Source of the DNA: Elusimicrobiota bacterium
GTDB taxonomy: Bacteria > Elusimicrobiota > Elusimicrobia > FEN-1173
Assembly: GCA_016722575.1 (NCBI GenBank)
Contig: JADKIY010000005.1
Location: forward strand, 124,001 to 188,000
Direction of reading: 5' to 3'
Length of the DNA stretch: 64,000 nucleotides
In this document: piece after piece, positions 24,712 to 33,587 of the stretch
Position numbering within the stretch: position 1 is the first letter of the stretch
How the letters are laid out: each line of letters opens with the position of its first letter
The notes under the pieces: generated by a model
What the model was told of the DNA's origin: nothing
What the model saw: only the letters and a program-made list of their open reading frames with translations
Database searches by the model: none
Position numbers and translations under genes: made by a program

Positions 24712-26540
24712 GCCCCTTCGACTATTCCGAGTTCACCCGGGGCCCCGCCGCCCGGCAATGGGCCGCGCTCGGTGCCCAACGGCGGGCCGGCGTTTGCGCC
24801 CCGCTGTTCTCCCTGCACTCGTCCCGAAGCGTCGGCATCGGGGAAATTCCGGATCTGCGGTTGTTGATCGATTGGTGCGTTCTCACGGGACAGAGCCTTC
24901 TGCAGCTGCTCCCCCTGAACGACGTCGGATACGATTTCGCGCCCTACAGCGCCAAAAGTTCCTTCGCCTTGGACCCGATGTATTTGTCCCTTCGGGATTT
25001 GATCGGGGTCGACGCCCAAACCTTTTCCGGGGCCATCGATGGGCTGGCCCGCCTGTTTCCCCGGGGCAAACGGGTCAACTACGGCATCAAAGGCGCCAAG
25101 GTTTCCCTGCTGTGGGACCTCTTCCGCCTCGCCGATAAATCCCACCCCGATTTCGAGCGGTTCCGCGCGTCCCAAAGTTTTTGGCTTAGGGACGACGCCC
25201 TATACAAAGTTCTCAAGGGACGATTTCAAGGCAAAGGCTGGGAAGAATGGGACGAACCGTTTCGCCGCCGCGAGCCGGCGGCCCTTCAGCAATTGGCCCG
25301 GGAGGAAGCCGAATCCCTGCTGTTTCAGGAATGGCTCCAATGGCAGTTGTTTGAACAGTTCCGGGCCGTGAAGCGCCACGCCGGCGCCCAAGGCGTCTTT
25401 ATCATGGGCGACCTCCCGTTTTTGGTGGCCCGGGACAGCGCCGACGTTTGGGCCCACGCGGATTACTTTAAGCTCCATCTTTCCTCCGGCGCTCCGCCGG
25501 ACCTCTATTTCGCGGGCGGCCAACGCTGGGGCATGCCGCCCTATCAATGGGACGCCATGGCGGCCCGGGGACACGACTACCTGGTCCAAAAGCTTCGCTA
25601 CGCCGAAAATTTTTACCACCTCTACCGAATCGACCACGTCATCGGGGTCTTCCGCCTTTACACGATCCCCCTGAACGCGCCGCCGGAGCGCGGCGGGTTG
25701 GACGGGTCTTTCGATCCCCCGGACGAACGGCAATGGGAAGAACACGGATCGCGCCTGTTGAACGTGATGTTGAACGCCACCTCCATGCTTCCCTGTGGAG
25801 AAGACTTGGGCGTGGTGCCCGCCTGCTCCAACCCGACTCTGGCCCGACTGGGCATTCCGGGCCTGGACGTTCAACGATGGGCCCGGGACTGGGGGAAGAC
25901 CTACGATTTCCGGGACCCCGCTCAAAATCGAAAAAACGCCTGCGCCGTCGTGAGCACCCACGACATGTCCAATCTTTCGGCGTGGTGGGAGGAGGAGGCC
26001 GGCACCGTGGACGGCTATTTTTTCCAGCTCAAATGCGAAGCCCGTCGAATGGATCCCCAAAAACTGCGCGCCCGTCTTTTTGACGGGGAAACCGCGGGCG
26101 GCGGCCGCCTGCGTTGGAAAGAATCCGTCCGGGATGTCCCGACGTTGGCGCGCGCCCTGGGGCTTCGGGAAGAAGACGCCCGGGATTTCATCGATTTGTT
26201 TTTGGGCAGCCACGATGAAAAGGAGCGCTTTTGGCGTCGATTGAACGGTCGAGGCCCGACCCCCCCGGACGCCACGCCCGCCCTCGTTCGAAGCGCCTTG
26301 GAAACCGCCGGCCGGTCCGCGGCCGTTTTCAGTATCCAGCTGATCTTCGATTGGCTTTCGGTGGAACGCCCCTTGCCGGGGCGCCCCGGCGACTACCGGA
26401 TCAACTATCCCGGAAGCGTCGGTCCTCACAACTGGTCGGTTCTTTGTCCCCATTCGCTCGACGATTATCGCCGATGGCCCGGAAACGCCGTCGTCACCGA
26501 CCTCAACCGATCCACCGATCGCGTGGTCGGCCCCCGATGA
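24708..26540 (+). CDS. malQ: 4-alpha-glucanotransferase (amylomaltase)
   Basis: A 610-residue GH77 enzyme that moves maltooligosaccharide units between alpha-1,4-glucans. Family blocks are present: SLHSSRSVGIGEIPDL near the start, YRIDHVIGVFRLY with the nucleophile Asp, GEDLGVVP with the acid/base Glu, and STHDMSNLSAWW. It is longer than the shortest bacterial forms (about 500 residues) but within family range. GTG 24708 overlaps the heme fusion stop, and its stop overlaps the next ABC gene. No functional link to heme synthesis is evident; it complements glgC/GH57 and glgA elsewhere in the window. Confidence 0.92.
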   Translation: MSPFDYSEFTRGPAARQWAALGAQRRAGVCAPLFSLHSSRSVGIGEIPDLRLLIDWCVLTGQSLLQLLPLNDVGYDFAPYSAKSSFALDPMYLSLRDLIGVDAQTFSGAIDGLARLFPRGKRVNYGIKGAKVSLLWDLFRLADKSHPDFERFRASQSFWLRDDALYKVLKGRFQGKGWEEWDEPFRRREPAALQQLAREEAESLLFQEWLQWQLFEQFRAVKRHAGAQGVFIMGDLPFLVARDSADVWAHADYFKLHLSSGAPPDLYFAGGQRWGMPPYQWDAMAARGHDYLVQKLRYAENFYHLYRIDHVIGVFRLYTIPLNAPPERGGLDGSFDPPDERQWEEHGSRLLNVMLNATSMLPCGEDLGVVPACSNPTLARLGIPGLDVQRWARDWGKTYDFRDPAQNRKNACAVVSTHDMSNLSAWWEEEAGTVDGYFFQLKCEARRMDPQKLRARLFDGETAGGGRLRWKESVRDVPTLARALGLREEDARDFIDLFLGSHDEKERFWRRLNGRGPTPPDATPALVRSALETAGRSAAVFSIQLIFDWLSVERPLPGRPGDYRINYPGSVGPHNWSVLCPHSLDDYRRWPGNAVVTDLNRSTDRVVGPR

Positions 26541-27298
26541 CCGAGCCGGTCATTCGCGTCGAAGGACTCGTCAAACGCTACGGCGACGTGGCGGCCCTGA
26601 GCGGAGTCTCCTTTGACGTCCACCGGGGAGAAATTTTCGGCCTCCTGGGCCCCAACGGCGCCGGGAAAACCACCGCGCTTCACATCCTCCTTGGCGTGCT
26701 CACTCCGACCGAAGGCCGGGCGACGCTGTTTGGTCGATCCCCGTCCACGGACCGCGCCTTTCTTTACCCCCGGATCAATTTTTCCTCGGCCTATGTTCAG
26801 ATGCCCTTTAATTTGACCGCCCGCCAAAACCTCGACATCTACGCCCGCTTGTACGGGGTGAAGGACCGGCGGGCGAGGATCAACGGCCTGCTGGAAAAAT
26901 TCCACCTCCTCGACCGGGCCGACAACCGCACCGGTCAATTGTCCGCGGGGGAACAAACGCGATTAAACATCTGCAAAAGCCTTCTCAACGATCCCGAGCT
27001 GTTGTTTTTGGACGAGCCGACGGCGAGCCTTGACCCCGACATTTCAGACCTGGTGCGCCGAACCCTCAAAGAGATGCAGGAAAAAACCGGCCTGACGATC
27101 GTCTACACGTCCCACAACATGGCGGAAGTGGAATCTCTCTGCGACCGGGTTCTGTTTATTCACCGGGGGAAAAAAATCATTGAAGGAACGCCCGGGCACG
27201 TCCGGGATCAATTCCAAAAAGAATCCCTGGAAAAGGTATTCATCCATTTGGCGCGTTCCGGCGATGTGGTGGACGCCGCCGGGGGGGTCGCCCCATGA
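26537..27298 (+). CDS. ABC transporter ATP-binding protein (ABC-2 export type)
   Basis: A 253-residue ATPase with Walker A GPNGAGKTT, a modified signature LSAGEQTRLNICKSLL, Walker B LLFLDEPTASLDPD and switch His in SHNM. It belongs to the drug/polysaccharide exporter group. ATGA overlaps on both sides join it to malQ and to the permease. The substrate is unknown. Confidence 0.9.
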   Translation: MTEPVIRVEGLVKRYGDVAALSGVSFDVHRGEIFGLLGPNGAGKTTALHILLGVLTPTEGRATLFGRSPSTDRAFLYPRINFSSAYVQMPFNLTARQNLDIYARLYGVKDRRARINGLLEKFHLLDRADNRTGQLSAGEQTRLNICKSLLNDPELLFLDEPTASLDPDISDLVRRTLKEMQEKTGLTIVYTSHNMAEVESLCDRVLFIHRGKKIIEGTPGHVRDQFQKESLEKVFIHLARSGDVVDAAGGVAP

Positions 27299-28086
27299 TG
27301 TTTCGAATCGCCACGGTGGTTCGGCGCTACGTGTTGATCCATTTGCGAAGCCCGGCCCGGCTCCTGGACCTGTTTTTTTGGCCTGTCATGGAACTTTTCG
27401 TGTGGGGCTTTTTCACGGTGTACCTCCGGCAGAACGCCCTGGACGGGGCCGGACGTGTCATGCTCGTTTTGATCAACGGGTTGGTGTTTTGGGACATACT
27501 CTTTCGCTCCCAGCAGGCCCTGAGTCTCGCGTTTATGGAGGAATTGTGGACCCGCAATGTCTTAAACCTCTTGATATCGCCCCTGCGCGCCATCGAATGG
27601 GTGACGGGGGCCTCCCTCTACGGGCTCATTAAAACCGGCATCATCGTCGGGGTATTGCTCGCTTTGGCCACGCTTCTCTACGCCTTTCAATTGGGCGCCC
27701 TCGGCTTCTATTTTGTCCCCTTGGCCTTCAACCTTCTCGTGTTCGGCTACGGAATGGGGTTGTTCACCACGGGCCTTTTGCTCCGCTGGGGCCACGCCGC
27801 GGAGGCGTTGATTTGGGGGATTCCATTTTTGATCCAGCCCTTCTCGGCCATCTTCTACCCGCTGTCGGTGTATCCCCGTTGGCTGAAACCCTTCTGCCTT
27901 CTGTTGCCGAGTACCTGGGTCATGGAGGGCATGCGGGGAGTCGTGTTGACCGGACGTTTTGATTGGCGATCGTTCCTTTGGTCCTTGGGACTCAACGCGG
28001 TTTACACAACGCTTTTTACGCTTTTTTGCGCCCGCATGTTGGAACGGGGCCGGGTGACCGGCCAATTGGTCCGCATGACCGGCTGA
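27295..28086 (+). CDS. ABC-2 type permease
   Basis: A 263-residue membrane protein with six predicted helices, of the NodJ/ABC-2 permease kind. The segment PFSAIFYPLSVYPRWLKP near residue 185 matches the conserved ABC-2 stretch before the last helices. It overlaps the ATPase gene (ATGA at 27295-27298), so the two form an exporter. A dienelactone hydrolase-like gene starts 19 bases later. Confidence 0.88.
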   Translation: MMFRIATVVRRYVLIHLRSPARLLDLFFWPVMELFVWGFFTVYLRQNALDGAGRVMLVLINGLVFWDILFRSQQALSLAFMEELWTRNVLNLLISPLRAIEWVTGASLYGLIKTGIIVGVLLALATLLYAFQLGALGFYFVPLAFNLLVFGYGMGLFTTGLLLRWGHAAEALIWGIPFLIQPFSAIFYPLSVYPRWLKPFCLLLPSTWVMEGMRGVVLTGRFDWRSFLWSLGLNAVYTTLFTLFCARMLERGRVTGQLVRMTG

Positions 28087-28105
28087 GGGACCCTCGGGAG
28101 GCTTC

Positions 28106-28879
28106 ATGAAAAAAACACTTTGGTTTTGGGGATGTCTGGCTTTGGGCGCGACCGTTCACGGGGAAATAAAAACCCGCGTGGTCGATTACGCGGACGGAAA
28201 GACCCCGCTCCAGGGTTATCTGGCGTACGACGACGCCCTCGCCGGTTCCCGTCCGGGGGTCCTCGTGGTTCACGAATGGAAGGGCCGCGGGGACTATGTT
28301 CGTCGACGGGCCGATCAATTGGCCGCCCAGGGCTATGTGGTTTTCGCTTTGGACATGTACGGAAAAGGGGTGTTCGCCAAGGACCACGAGGAAGCGGCCA
28401 AATTATCCGGCGTTTATTTCAAAGACCGCGAGCGAATGCGCCGGCGGGCCGGGTCGGGGCTAAAAGTTTTGCAAACGCAGGCCCGCGTGGATCCCCATCG
28501 TTTGGCGGCGGTCGGGTATTGCTTCGGCGGAACCACGGTGCTGGAAATGGCCCGGGCGGGAATGCCCTTGAAAGGGGTGGCCTGTTTTCACGGCAATTTG
28601 ACCACGCCCACGCCGGCCAAACCCGGTACGATCAAAACCAAAATCATCGTTTTCCAAGGGGCGGACGACCAATGGACCGCGGGGGGAATCCCCGAATTCG
28701 AAGCCGAAATGAAGGCGGCCCAAGCGGACTGGACGTTGCGGTCCTATCCGGGCGCCGTCCACAGTTTCACGGTCAAAGAAGCCGGGAACGACCCCTCGAC
28801 CGGCATGGCCTACAACGCCGACGCGGACCGCCAATCCTGGGATTCTCTGACGGCCTTTCTGGCCGACCTTTTTAAATAA
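28106..28879 (+). CDS. Exported dienelactone hydrolase family protein
   Basis: A 257-residue alpha/beta hydrolase with an N-terminal signal peptide (cleavage likely near residue 19). The DLH triad is visible: Cys139 in GYCFGG, Asp in FQGADDQW, and His in GAVHSFT. The pattern of Glu in VVHEWKG also matches DLH. Dienelactone hydrolase itself opens dienelactones in chloroaromatic breakdown, but most exported relatives have unknown ester or lactone substrates. GGGAGGCTTC precedes ATG 28106. It ends the run of genes that starts at 20470. Confidence 0.85.
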   Translation: MKKTLWFWGCLALGATVHGEIKTRVVDYADGKTPLQGYLAYDDALAGSRPGVLVVHEWKGRGDYVRRRADQLAAQGYVVFALDMYGKGVFAKDHEEAAKLSGVYFKDRERMRRRAGSGLKVLQTQARVDPHRLAAVGYCFGGTTVLEMARAGMPLKGVACFHGNLTTPTPAKPGTIKTKIIVFQGADDQWTAGGIPEFEAEMKAAQADWTLRSYPGAVHSFTVKEAGNDPSTGMAYNADADRQSWDSLTAFLADLFK

Positions 28880-28889
28880 TCGGCGGGAA

Positions 28890-28898
28890 TGGTATAAT
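28890..28898 (+). promoter_or_regulatory. Extended -10 promoter for tRNA-Met
   Basis: TGGTATAAT is an extended -10 element with a perfect TATAAT at 28893-28898, 39 bp before the tRNA. The region 16-17 bp upstream (TTTTAA) is a poor -35, as is usual for extended -10 promoters. Confidence 0.65.
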
Positions 28899-28936
28899 GC
28901 GGCGTCGACGGGCACGCCGACGCGCACCTTCGTTTT

Positions 28937-29010
28937 GGCGGGGTAGCTCAGCTGGTTAGAGCATGCGCTTCATAAGCGCAGGGTCGACGGTTCAAGTCCG
29001 TCCCCCGCTA
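28937..29010 (+). tRNA. tRNA-Met (anticodon CAT, elongator type)
   Basis: A 74-base cloverleaf. The acceptor stem is GGCGGGG/CCCCGCT (outer G-U pair), the D arm GCTC/GAGC, the anticodon stem TGCGC/GCGCA around TTCATAA, and the T arm GACGG/CCGTC. The first pair is G-U rather than the C-A mismatch of initiators, so it is elongator Met; a lysidine-modified tRNA-Ile with the same anticodon cannot be excluded. CCA is not encoded. Confidence 0.92.
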
Positions 29011-29020
29011 GTTTTGCCGA

Positions 29021-29052
29021 AAAACCCGATCCGACACCGGATCGGGTTTTTC
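29021..29052 (+). terminator. Terminator after tRNA-Met
   Basis: A 13-bp perfect stem (29021-29033 with 29038-29050) has a 4-base loop and ends in a T-rich tract. It lies 10 bases after the tRNA. Confidence 0.85.
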
Positions 29053-29144
29053 TTTTGGGGGAGGTCCGACGGCCGACGCGGCTCGCCGTCGTCGAATTGG
29101 ATATAATCAAACCCGGTGCCATCTCCCTCACGAAAGGACCCCCG

Positions 29145-29948
29145 ATGAACGCCCTCCCTTTGTTTCACCCCGCGATTCGCCGCGCCCCGGCCGCCTTCGT
29201 CTTTTTGGGCCTGGCTTTGACGGTCGCGGCGGCGCCGGCGGAAACCCGGAACATCCCCGGAACGCTCACCCGCGTCGAGGGCGACGTCTCGGTCAGTACC
29301 GGGACCCGGGCGCCGGCCCGGGAGGGGGAAATCGGCTGGCGGGCCGAACCCGGGGCGGTCCTCCGCACCGGCGCCGACGGCCGGGCGGAAATCCTCTTTG
29401 ACGACGGGACGGCGCTCCGACTGGAGGCCAACACCCTTCTGCGTGTGCAGGAAGCAACCCGCGTGGGCCGTTTTCGTCAATTTTTGGTTCAACTGGTGGA
29501 CGGACGCCTGTTAAGCAACATCCCCAAATGGAATCGGGGCGCCCGGGCCCGGTTCAAAGTCCGCACCCCGGTCGCCGTGGCGGCCGTTCGGGGAACGGTC
29601 TTCGTCACGGACGCGTCGACCGCCGCCGCCACGGTGGCCGTGTACGACGGCAACGTTCAGGCGGGCTCCGCGGGGGGGCCCGCGGCCGACCTCGGACCGA
29701 ACCAACAAACCGACGTGGCCTTGTCCGGCGGGGTCCCGGTGGTTCGCGGTTTGTCCGCCGACATGGCCGATTACCGAGACAGCGTGGCCGAGCTCTTTGC
29801 CGCCCACATGGACGAGCTCCGGTCCGACATGGACGCGGTTCGCGAAATGAACGAAACCTACATGGAAAGCCACCGCAACGAAATCGAAAATTCCATGAAC
29901 GACACCCGCGACAACCTCCAAGACTTAATGGAAGGCATCTCAAAATGA
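29145..29948 (+). CDS. Exported FecR-domain protein
   Basis: A 267-residue protein with a signal peptide (1-32, ending APAET) and a FecR-like beta domain (about 35-190; segments EGDVSVSTGTRAPAREG, LRTGADGRAEILFDDGTALRL and VRTPVAVAAVRGTVF). The last 60 residues are charged and helical (coiled-coil-like, rich in Met, Asp and Glu). FecR domains often sense periplasmic signals or bind cell-wall polymers; here no sigma factor gene is adjacent, so a structural or cell-wall role is as likely. A TATAAT at 29102-29107 with no good -35 may be its promoter. A terminator follows at 29968. Confidence 0.8.
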   Translation: MNALPLFHPAIRRAPAAFVFLGLALTVAAAPAETRNIPGTLTRVEGDVSVSTGTRAPAREGEIGWRAEPGAVLRTGADGRAEILFDDGTALRLEANTLLRVQEATRVGRFRQFLVQLVDGRLLSNIPKWNRGARARFKVRTPVAVAAVRGTVFVTDASTAAATVAVYDGNVQAGSAGGPAADLGPNQQTDVALSGGVPVVRGLSADMADYRDSVAELFAAHMDELRSDMDAVREMNETYMESHRNEIENSMNDTRDNLQDLMEGISK

Positions 29949-29967
29949 CGGGGACCAATCGTCTTCC

Positions 29968-30008
29968 CCCGCGGGCCGATCCACGGATCGGGAACCCCCG
30001 CGTTTTTT
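29968..30008 (+). terminator. Terminator after the FecR gene
   Basis: An outer stem CGCGGG/CCCGCG encloses an inner hairpin CCGATCC/GATCGG and is followed by six T (30003-30008). It separates the FecR gene from the sulfatase-fold gene. Confidence 0.8.
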
Positions 30009-30025
30009 GAATTCGTTTGCCCCTC

Positions 30026-32089
30026 ATGGGCATTGAAAAATCGTCTTCCGCGCCCTATAGTTTCAGAGTGAATTTCTCCCGCTTTTCCCTTCGACCCCTG
30101 GTCCGTTTTTTCATGCATCTGTTGCACCCCTTGGACTACGTGCACTCTCCCCAGCAAAGCCACGGGCGCACCCTTCGGTCCATCCTTCTTCAAATCAGCA
30201 TTCCGGTCGTCGTCGTGTGCTACGCCCTCTGGTCCATGGGCGCCCGCACCCAGGCGGCGGGACTGGTGGACCACGTCATGTTCGTCATTTTGTTTTTTCT
30301 CATTTACAGCCGATTGCTGATGATCCGGAGCTTGTTCCGACGGATGATGCTCAGCTTCGCCTTCGTCATGGTGCTCACCACGTTTTTTCTTTTTATCGTT
30401 CTCAACTTTCGATTCTTTCATTCCTGGGGACAAATGGACGCCCTCAAGCAGTGGGACGATGTGTTCGCCATTTGGAGCGGCATCATGGTCCTGCTCCACC
30501 CCTTCGATCTTCTCATCGGCCTCCTGATTCCCCTGCTCCTCTGGCAGTTGAGCATGCTTTCAGACCGGCGGATGGGTCTTTCGATTCGCCGCCCCTTCTT
30601 CCTAATGGCCATTCTGTTGGCCTCGTGCCATTACAAATTGACCATCGGGGAGAATCGCTATTCGGAGCAAAACCCCGTGTTTTACGTCTTTCGACAAAAA
30701 ATCGCCCAACTGCAGCTGTCTTACGGATATTTGTTGAATCCCCGACGGGGGCCCCGGCGGTGGAAAAACGACGCCTTTGTGGCCGTCAACGAATCCCTTT
30801 ACAAGCACGCCAAGAACGCGGCGTTCCCGTTTCTTAAAACCCCGCTCCCGGACGCGAAACCCCTGCCCTTCGCCCTCGATTCAAAACCCAACGTGGTCGT
30901 CATTCTTCTGGAATCTTTTCGGGCTTTTGAGTCCGGCGCTTACGGGGCCTCCCCGTCGTTCACGCCGAACATCGATCGACTGGCCAAAGAAGGGGTGCTG
31001 CTTCGGAATTTTTACGCCAACGGGGCGCAAACGATTCGAGGGGAATTCGCCATTCACGCCTCCTACGTTCCGAACATGCGGGGAGCGCCCGTCTACCTCA
31101 ACCAGCCCAAACTCAATATTTTGACCCTTCCGATGGTTCTTAAAAAGAACGGCTATTCCACGTTCTGGATCGGCTCCCACCCGCCGACGTTCGATAAAAA
31201 AATCGAGTTTCTCTCCCGCCACGGCGTCGACAATTTCCGCTACGACGTTCCCGCGGAAGGACGTAAATTGGGCTGGGGGGCGCCGGACCGCGACCTTTTC
31301 GATTACGCCTTGAATATTTTGACCAAGGAAAAAGGCCCCGTTTTCGCCGAGATCATGACCTTGAGCGGTCATTTCCCGTTCAACGACTATCCCACGGACG
31401 GGCAGGCGCCGCCCGTGAAGGGATCCGCGCTCTATCAAAAGTATTGCCGCGCGCTTTACTACACGGATTTCGCCTTGGGGGAATTTCTCCAGAAGGCGCA
31501 ACGGAGCCCCTTGGCCAAGAACACGATTTTCATCATCACCGGAGACCACGGCATTTGGGTCTATCCGGACGGCGACCGCTACGCGGGCCGGGCCCTTCGG
31601 CAGGAAATTTTCTTTCGGGTTCCGGGACTCCTCTGGTCGCCCCACCTTCTCAAACCCCGCGTCATTGAGGGCGTGAGCAGCCACGTGGATCTGACCCCGT
31701 CGGTTCTCGACCTTCTCGGTCTCCACCCCACCAACGCGTTCTTGGGCACCAGCGTGTTCCGGGACGACGTCCACCCCCGTTTTGCCTTTATGGTTCAGGA
31801 CGCCCGCTGGAACCTTCGGATGGGCGACGAATACGCCTACGACGTGGGGCCCGAAGCGTTCCTGTCCCACTACCCAGCCGGCACCACTTTGGATTATCAA
31901 ACGCTCAAAAATAAAAACGAACACATCTTTTTTAAATCGATCCCCAATCTCTTCGACACCCTGGGGGAATCCGGCACGGTGCTGTTGCCCGACGACCGGG
32001 TGGAGCAATTGCGCTCCTTCGCCGATGAGGGCGTGGAAACCTTCGACCAGTCGCTGTTAAAAGATCGCATCTACCCTTCCTACGAATAA
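30026..32089 (+). CDS. LtaS-like membrane sulfatase-fold phosphotransferase
   Basis: A protein of about 687 residues. Five membrane helices lie in the first 220 residues, followed by an extracytoplasmic sulfatase-fold domain (about 290-620). Active-site marks are VVVILLESFRAF (metal Glu), the nucleophile Thr in GAQTIRGEF, and TGDHG (metal Asp and His). The layout is that of lipoteichoic acid synthase, OpgB and other enzymes that transfer phospho-alcohol groups to envelope glycans. The acceptor here is unknown; lipoteichoic acid is not expected in a diderm. The start is uncertain: ATG 30026 is used, but a promoter at 30033-30061 points to GTG 30068 (possibly leaderless) or ATG 30113, both in frame. 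Confidence 0.85.
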   Translation: MGIEKSSSAPYSFRVNFSRFSLRPLVRFFMHLLHPLDYVHSPQQSHGRTLRSILLQISIPVVVVCYALWSMGARTQAAGLVDHVMFVILFFLIYSRLLMIRSLFRRMMLSFAFVMVLTTFFLFIVLNFRFFHSWGQMDALKQWDDVFAIWSGIMVLLHPFDLLIGLLIPLLLWQLSMLSDRRMGLSIRRPFFLMAILLASCHYKLTIGENRYSEQNPVFYVFRQKIAQLQLSYGYLLNPRRGPRRWKNDAFVAVNESLYKHAKNAAFPFLKTPLPDAKPLPFALDSKPNVVVILLESFRAFESGAYGASPSFTPNIDRLAKEGVLLRNFYANGAQTIRGEFAIHASYVPNMRGAPVYLNQPKLNILTLPMVLKKNGYSTFWIGSHPPTFDKKIEFLSRHGVDNFRYDVPAEGRKLGWGAPDRDLFDYALNILTKEKGPVFAEIMTLSGHFPFNDYPTDGQAPPVKGSALYQKYCRALYYTDFALGEFLQKAQRSPLAKNTIFIITGDHGIWVYPDGDRYAGRALRQEIFFRVPGLLWSPHLLKPRVIEGVSSHVDLTPSVLDLLGLHPTNAFLGTSVFRDDVHPRFAFMVQDARWNLRMGDEYAYDVGPEAFLSHYPAGTTLDYQTLKNKNEHIFFKSIPNLFDTLGESGTVLLPDDRVEQLRSFADEGVETFDQSLLKDRIYPSYE
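30033..30061 (+). promoter_or_regulatory. sigma70 promoter of the LtaS-like gene
   Basis: TTGAAA (30033-30038) and TATAGT (30056-30061) are separated by 17 bp. The predicted transcript start (about 30067-30068) coincides with an in-frame GTG at 30068. The long start at ATG 30026 could not be made from this promoter. Confidence 0.6.
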
Positions 32090-32107
32090 CGAAACGAGGA
32101 CCCCGTC

Positions 32108-32707
32108 ATGAACGCTTCCGAAACACCGAACGCCCCCGCCCCGCAACGAAGCCGCTTGTTCGGCCGCCGAATCATCAAGCCTCGGTTTCAAATTAAATTC
32201 AGCCTGGCCATTTTCGCCCTGCTGAGTCTGATGATCGGGGCCATCTGGTGGTCGGGGAACCAATTCATCGTTCACATGGTGGACGCCGGTTTGATCCAAA
32301 AAACCGACGCCGTGACCCACGTCCATACGTTGACGCACGTGATCATCCGCAGTGTGATGTTCACTTGGATCTTGGCTTTTGGGGTCGCCCTCTTTTATTC
32401 CCATTTGATCGCGGGGCCCATTTACCGGTTTGGGCACGTGCTGGGCCGAATGAAACAGGGAGATCTGACGCTCAGCGTCCGGTTGCGGCGGTTCGATGAA
32501 TTTCAGGATTTGGCGAAGGATTTTGACGAAGTGTTGGGCGTTTTGCGGCAAAAAGCCCGGGGCGATCGGGAATTCGTGTTCGACCGGCTGTCGTTGATTG
32601 AAAAGCGGCTGGAGGAAATGAGAAACCCATCGGATCCGGAGAAAATCGACGGGATCCTGGGTCAAATTCGCGAGATCAAGGAAAAACCGTCGTCGTTTCT
32701 TTATTGA
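32108..32707 (+). CDS. HAMP-domain membrane protein
   Basis: A 199-residue protein with two membrane helices (about 29-50 and 79-97) separated by a short extracytoplasmic loop, then a HAMP domain (about 98-150, beginning GPIYRFGHVLGRMKQGDL) and a charged C-terminal helix. There is no kinase, cyclase or methyl-accepting domain, so it looks like a signal-relay stub. Its closeness to the LtaS-like gene (18 bases) suggests co-transcription. GAGGACCCCGTC precedes ATG 32108. Its 3' end overlaps the convergent DUF3108 gene by 32 bp. Confidence 0.8.
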   Translation: MNASETPNAPAPQRSRLFGRRIIKPRFQIKFSLAIFALLSLMIGAIWWSGNQFIVHMVDAGLIQKTDAVTHVHTLTHVIIRSVMFTWILAFGVALFYSHLIAGPIYRFGHVLGRMKQGDLTLSVRLRRFDEFQDLAKDFDEVLGVLRQKARGDREFVFDRLSLIEKRLEEMRNPSDPEKIDGILGQIREIKEKPSSFLY

Positions 32708-33533
32708 CCGGCGGGGGGGTGGATTCCACGGGTTTCCCAGGAACCCGCTCCGACAACCGCGCCGTAAAGGAGCCGAACGAAAGTTTCGACTTCAACAGCA
32801 CCGGCCACCGTTCGGGCCCCGTGGACAACCAAACCTCGATTTGAGTTTTCTGTTTTTCGTCGCCGTCCAGGGACGGCACCACGTGGTAGCACTGAAAAAC
32901 CCCCGCCGGCACTTTGACCCTCTGCATCGCCTTGACCCGAACCGTCGACCGATAGACCTCCCCGCCGGAATAGGTGGGAAGCTCGAACGCGTCTCCAGGC
33001 GTCAACGGGCACGCGCGCAAAAAATAAACGATCGATACCGCGTCCTGCGGAAAGGGGGGAACGTCCACCGACGTCTGCCCTTCGTGTTTCGCCGTTTTGT
33101 AAACGTGGTGGAGCTTTCCCCGGGAAAAATCCACCAGCGTTTCGGCCCGTTTTCGATAGGACCCTTCTTCGATGGATTCGACGTATTTCAAGGAGGAAAG
33201 GCTTTGGGTGTCCAGCCAAGATTCGTTGCGGTCCCGGGTGCGATGGAAATGATCAAACATTTTATTCGTCCGCGCCTCAAAAACCACACGATAGGCCAGG
33301 CGCGCCGACACGGACTCCAGGGCGACGATTTCCTGGGTGAACGTGCCCCCCGACAGCCCCCCGAAATGGACTTGGTAAACCAGTCGCTCGCCCACGCCGA
33401 AGGCGCGGTTTTCCACGGTCCGCCAGGCGGGAACGGGGCTCGGGACCGGACCGTCGGCCCCCGCCCCCACCGCTCCCGCCGCCAGAAGGACAACGCCCCA
33501 CCTTAAGCCGGCTTGAAATCGCCCCTTCGTCAT
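32676..33533 (-). CDS. DUF3108 exported protein
   Basis: A 285-residue protein with a signal peptide (1-26) and a DUF3108 beta-rich domain (segments VGERLVYQVHFGGLSGGTFT, RTRDRNESWLD and GVFQCYHVVP). DUF3108 proteins are periplasmic or outer-membrane-associated in diderms; their function is not established. No Shine-Dalgarno precedes the ATG. A consensus promoter (33543-33571) places the transcript start about 2 bases before the ATG, which suggests a leaderless message. It is one of only two clear - strand genes left of the terminus point. Confidence 0.85.
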   Translation of the reverse strand: MTKGRFQAGLRWGVVLLAAGAVGAGADGPVPSPVPAWRTVENRAFGVGERLVYQVHFGGLSGGTFTQEIVALESVSARLAYRVVFEARTNKMFDHFHRTRDRNESWLDTQSLSSLKYVESIEEGSYRKRAETLVDFSRGKLHHVYKTAKHEGQTSVDVPPFPQDAVSIVYFLRACPLTPGDAFELPTYSGGEVYRSTVRVKAMQRVKVPAGVFQCYHVVPSLDGDEKQKTQIEVWLSTGPERWPVLLKSKLSFGSFTARLSERVPGKPVESTPPPVNKETTTVFP

Positions 33534-33542
33534 ATGGAGGGG

Positions 33543-33571
33543 AGTATAGGGGGATTGAACCCAAAAGTCAA
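33543..33571 (-). promoter_or_regulatory. sigma70 promoter of the DUF3108 gene
   Basis: On the - strand TTGACT (33571-33566) and TATACT (33548-33543) are 17 bp apart. Only about 9 bases separate the -10 from the ATG at 33533. Confidence 0.7.
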
Positions 33572-33587
33572 ACCGACCCAGGGCGGG

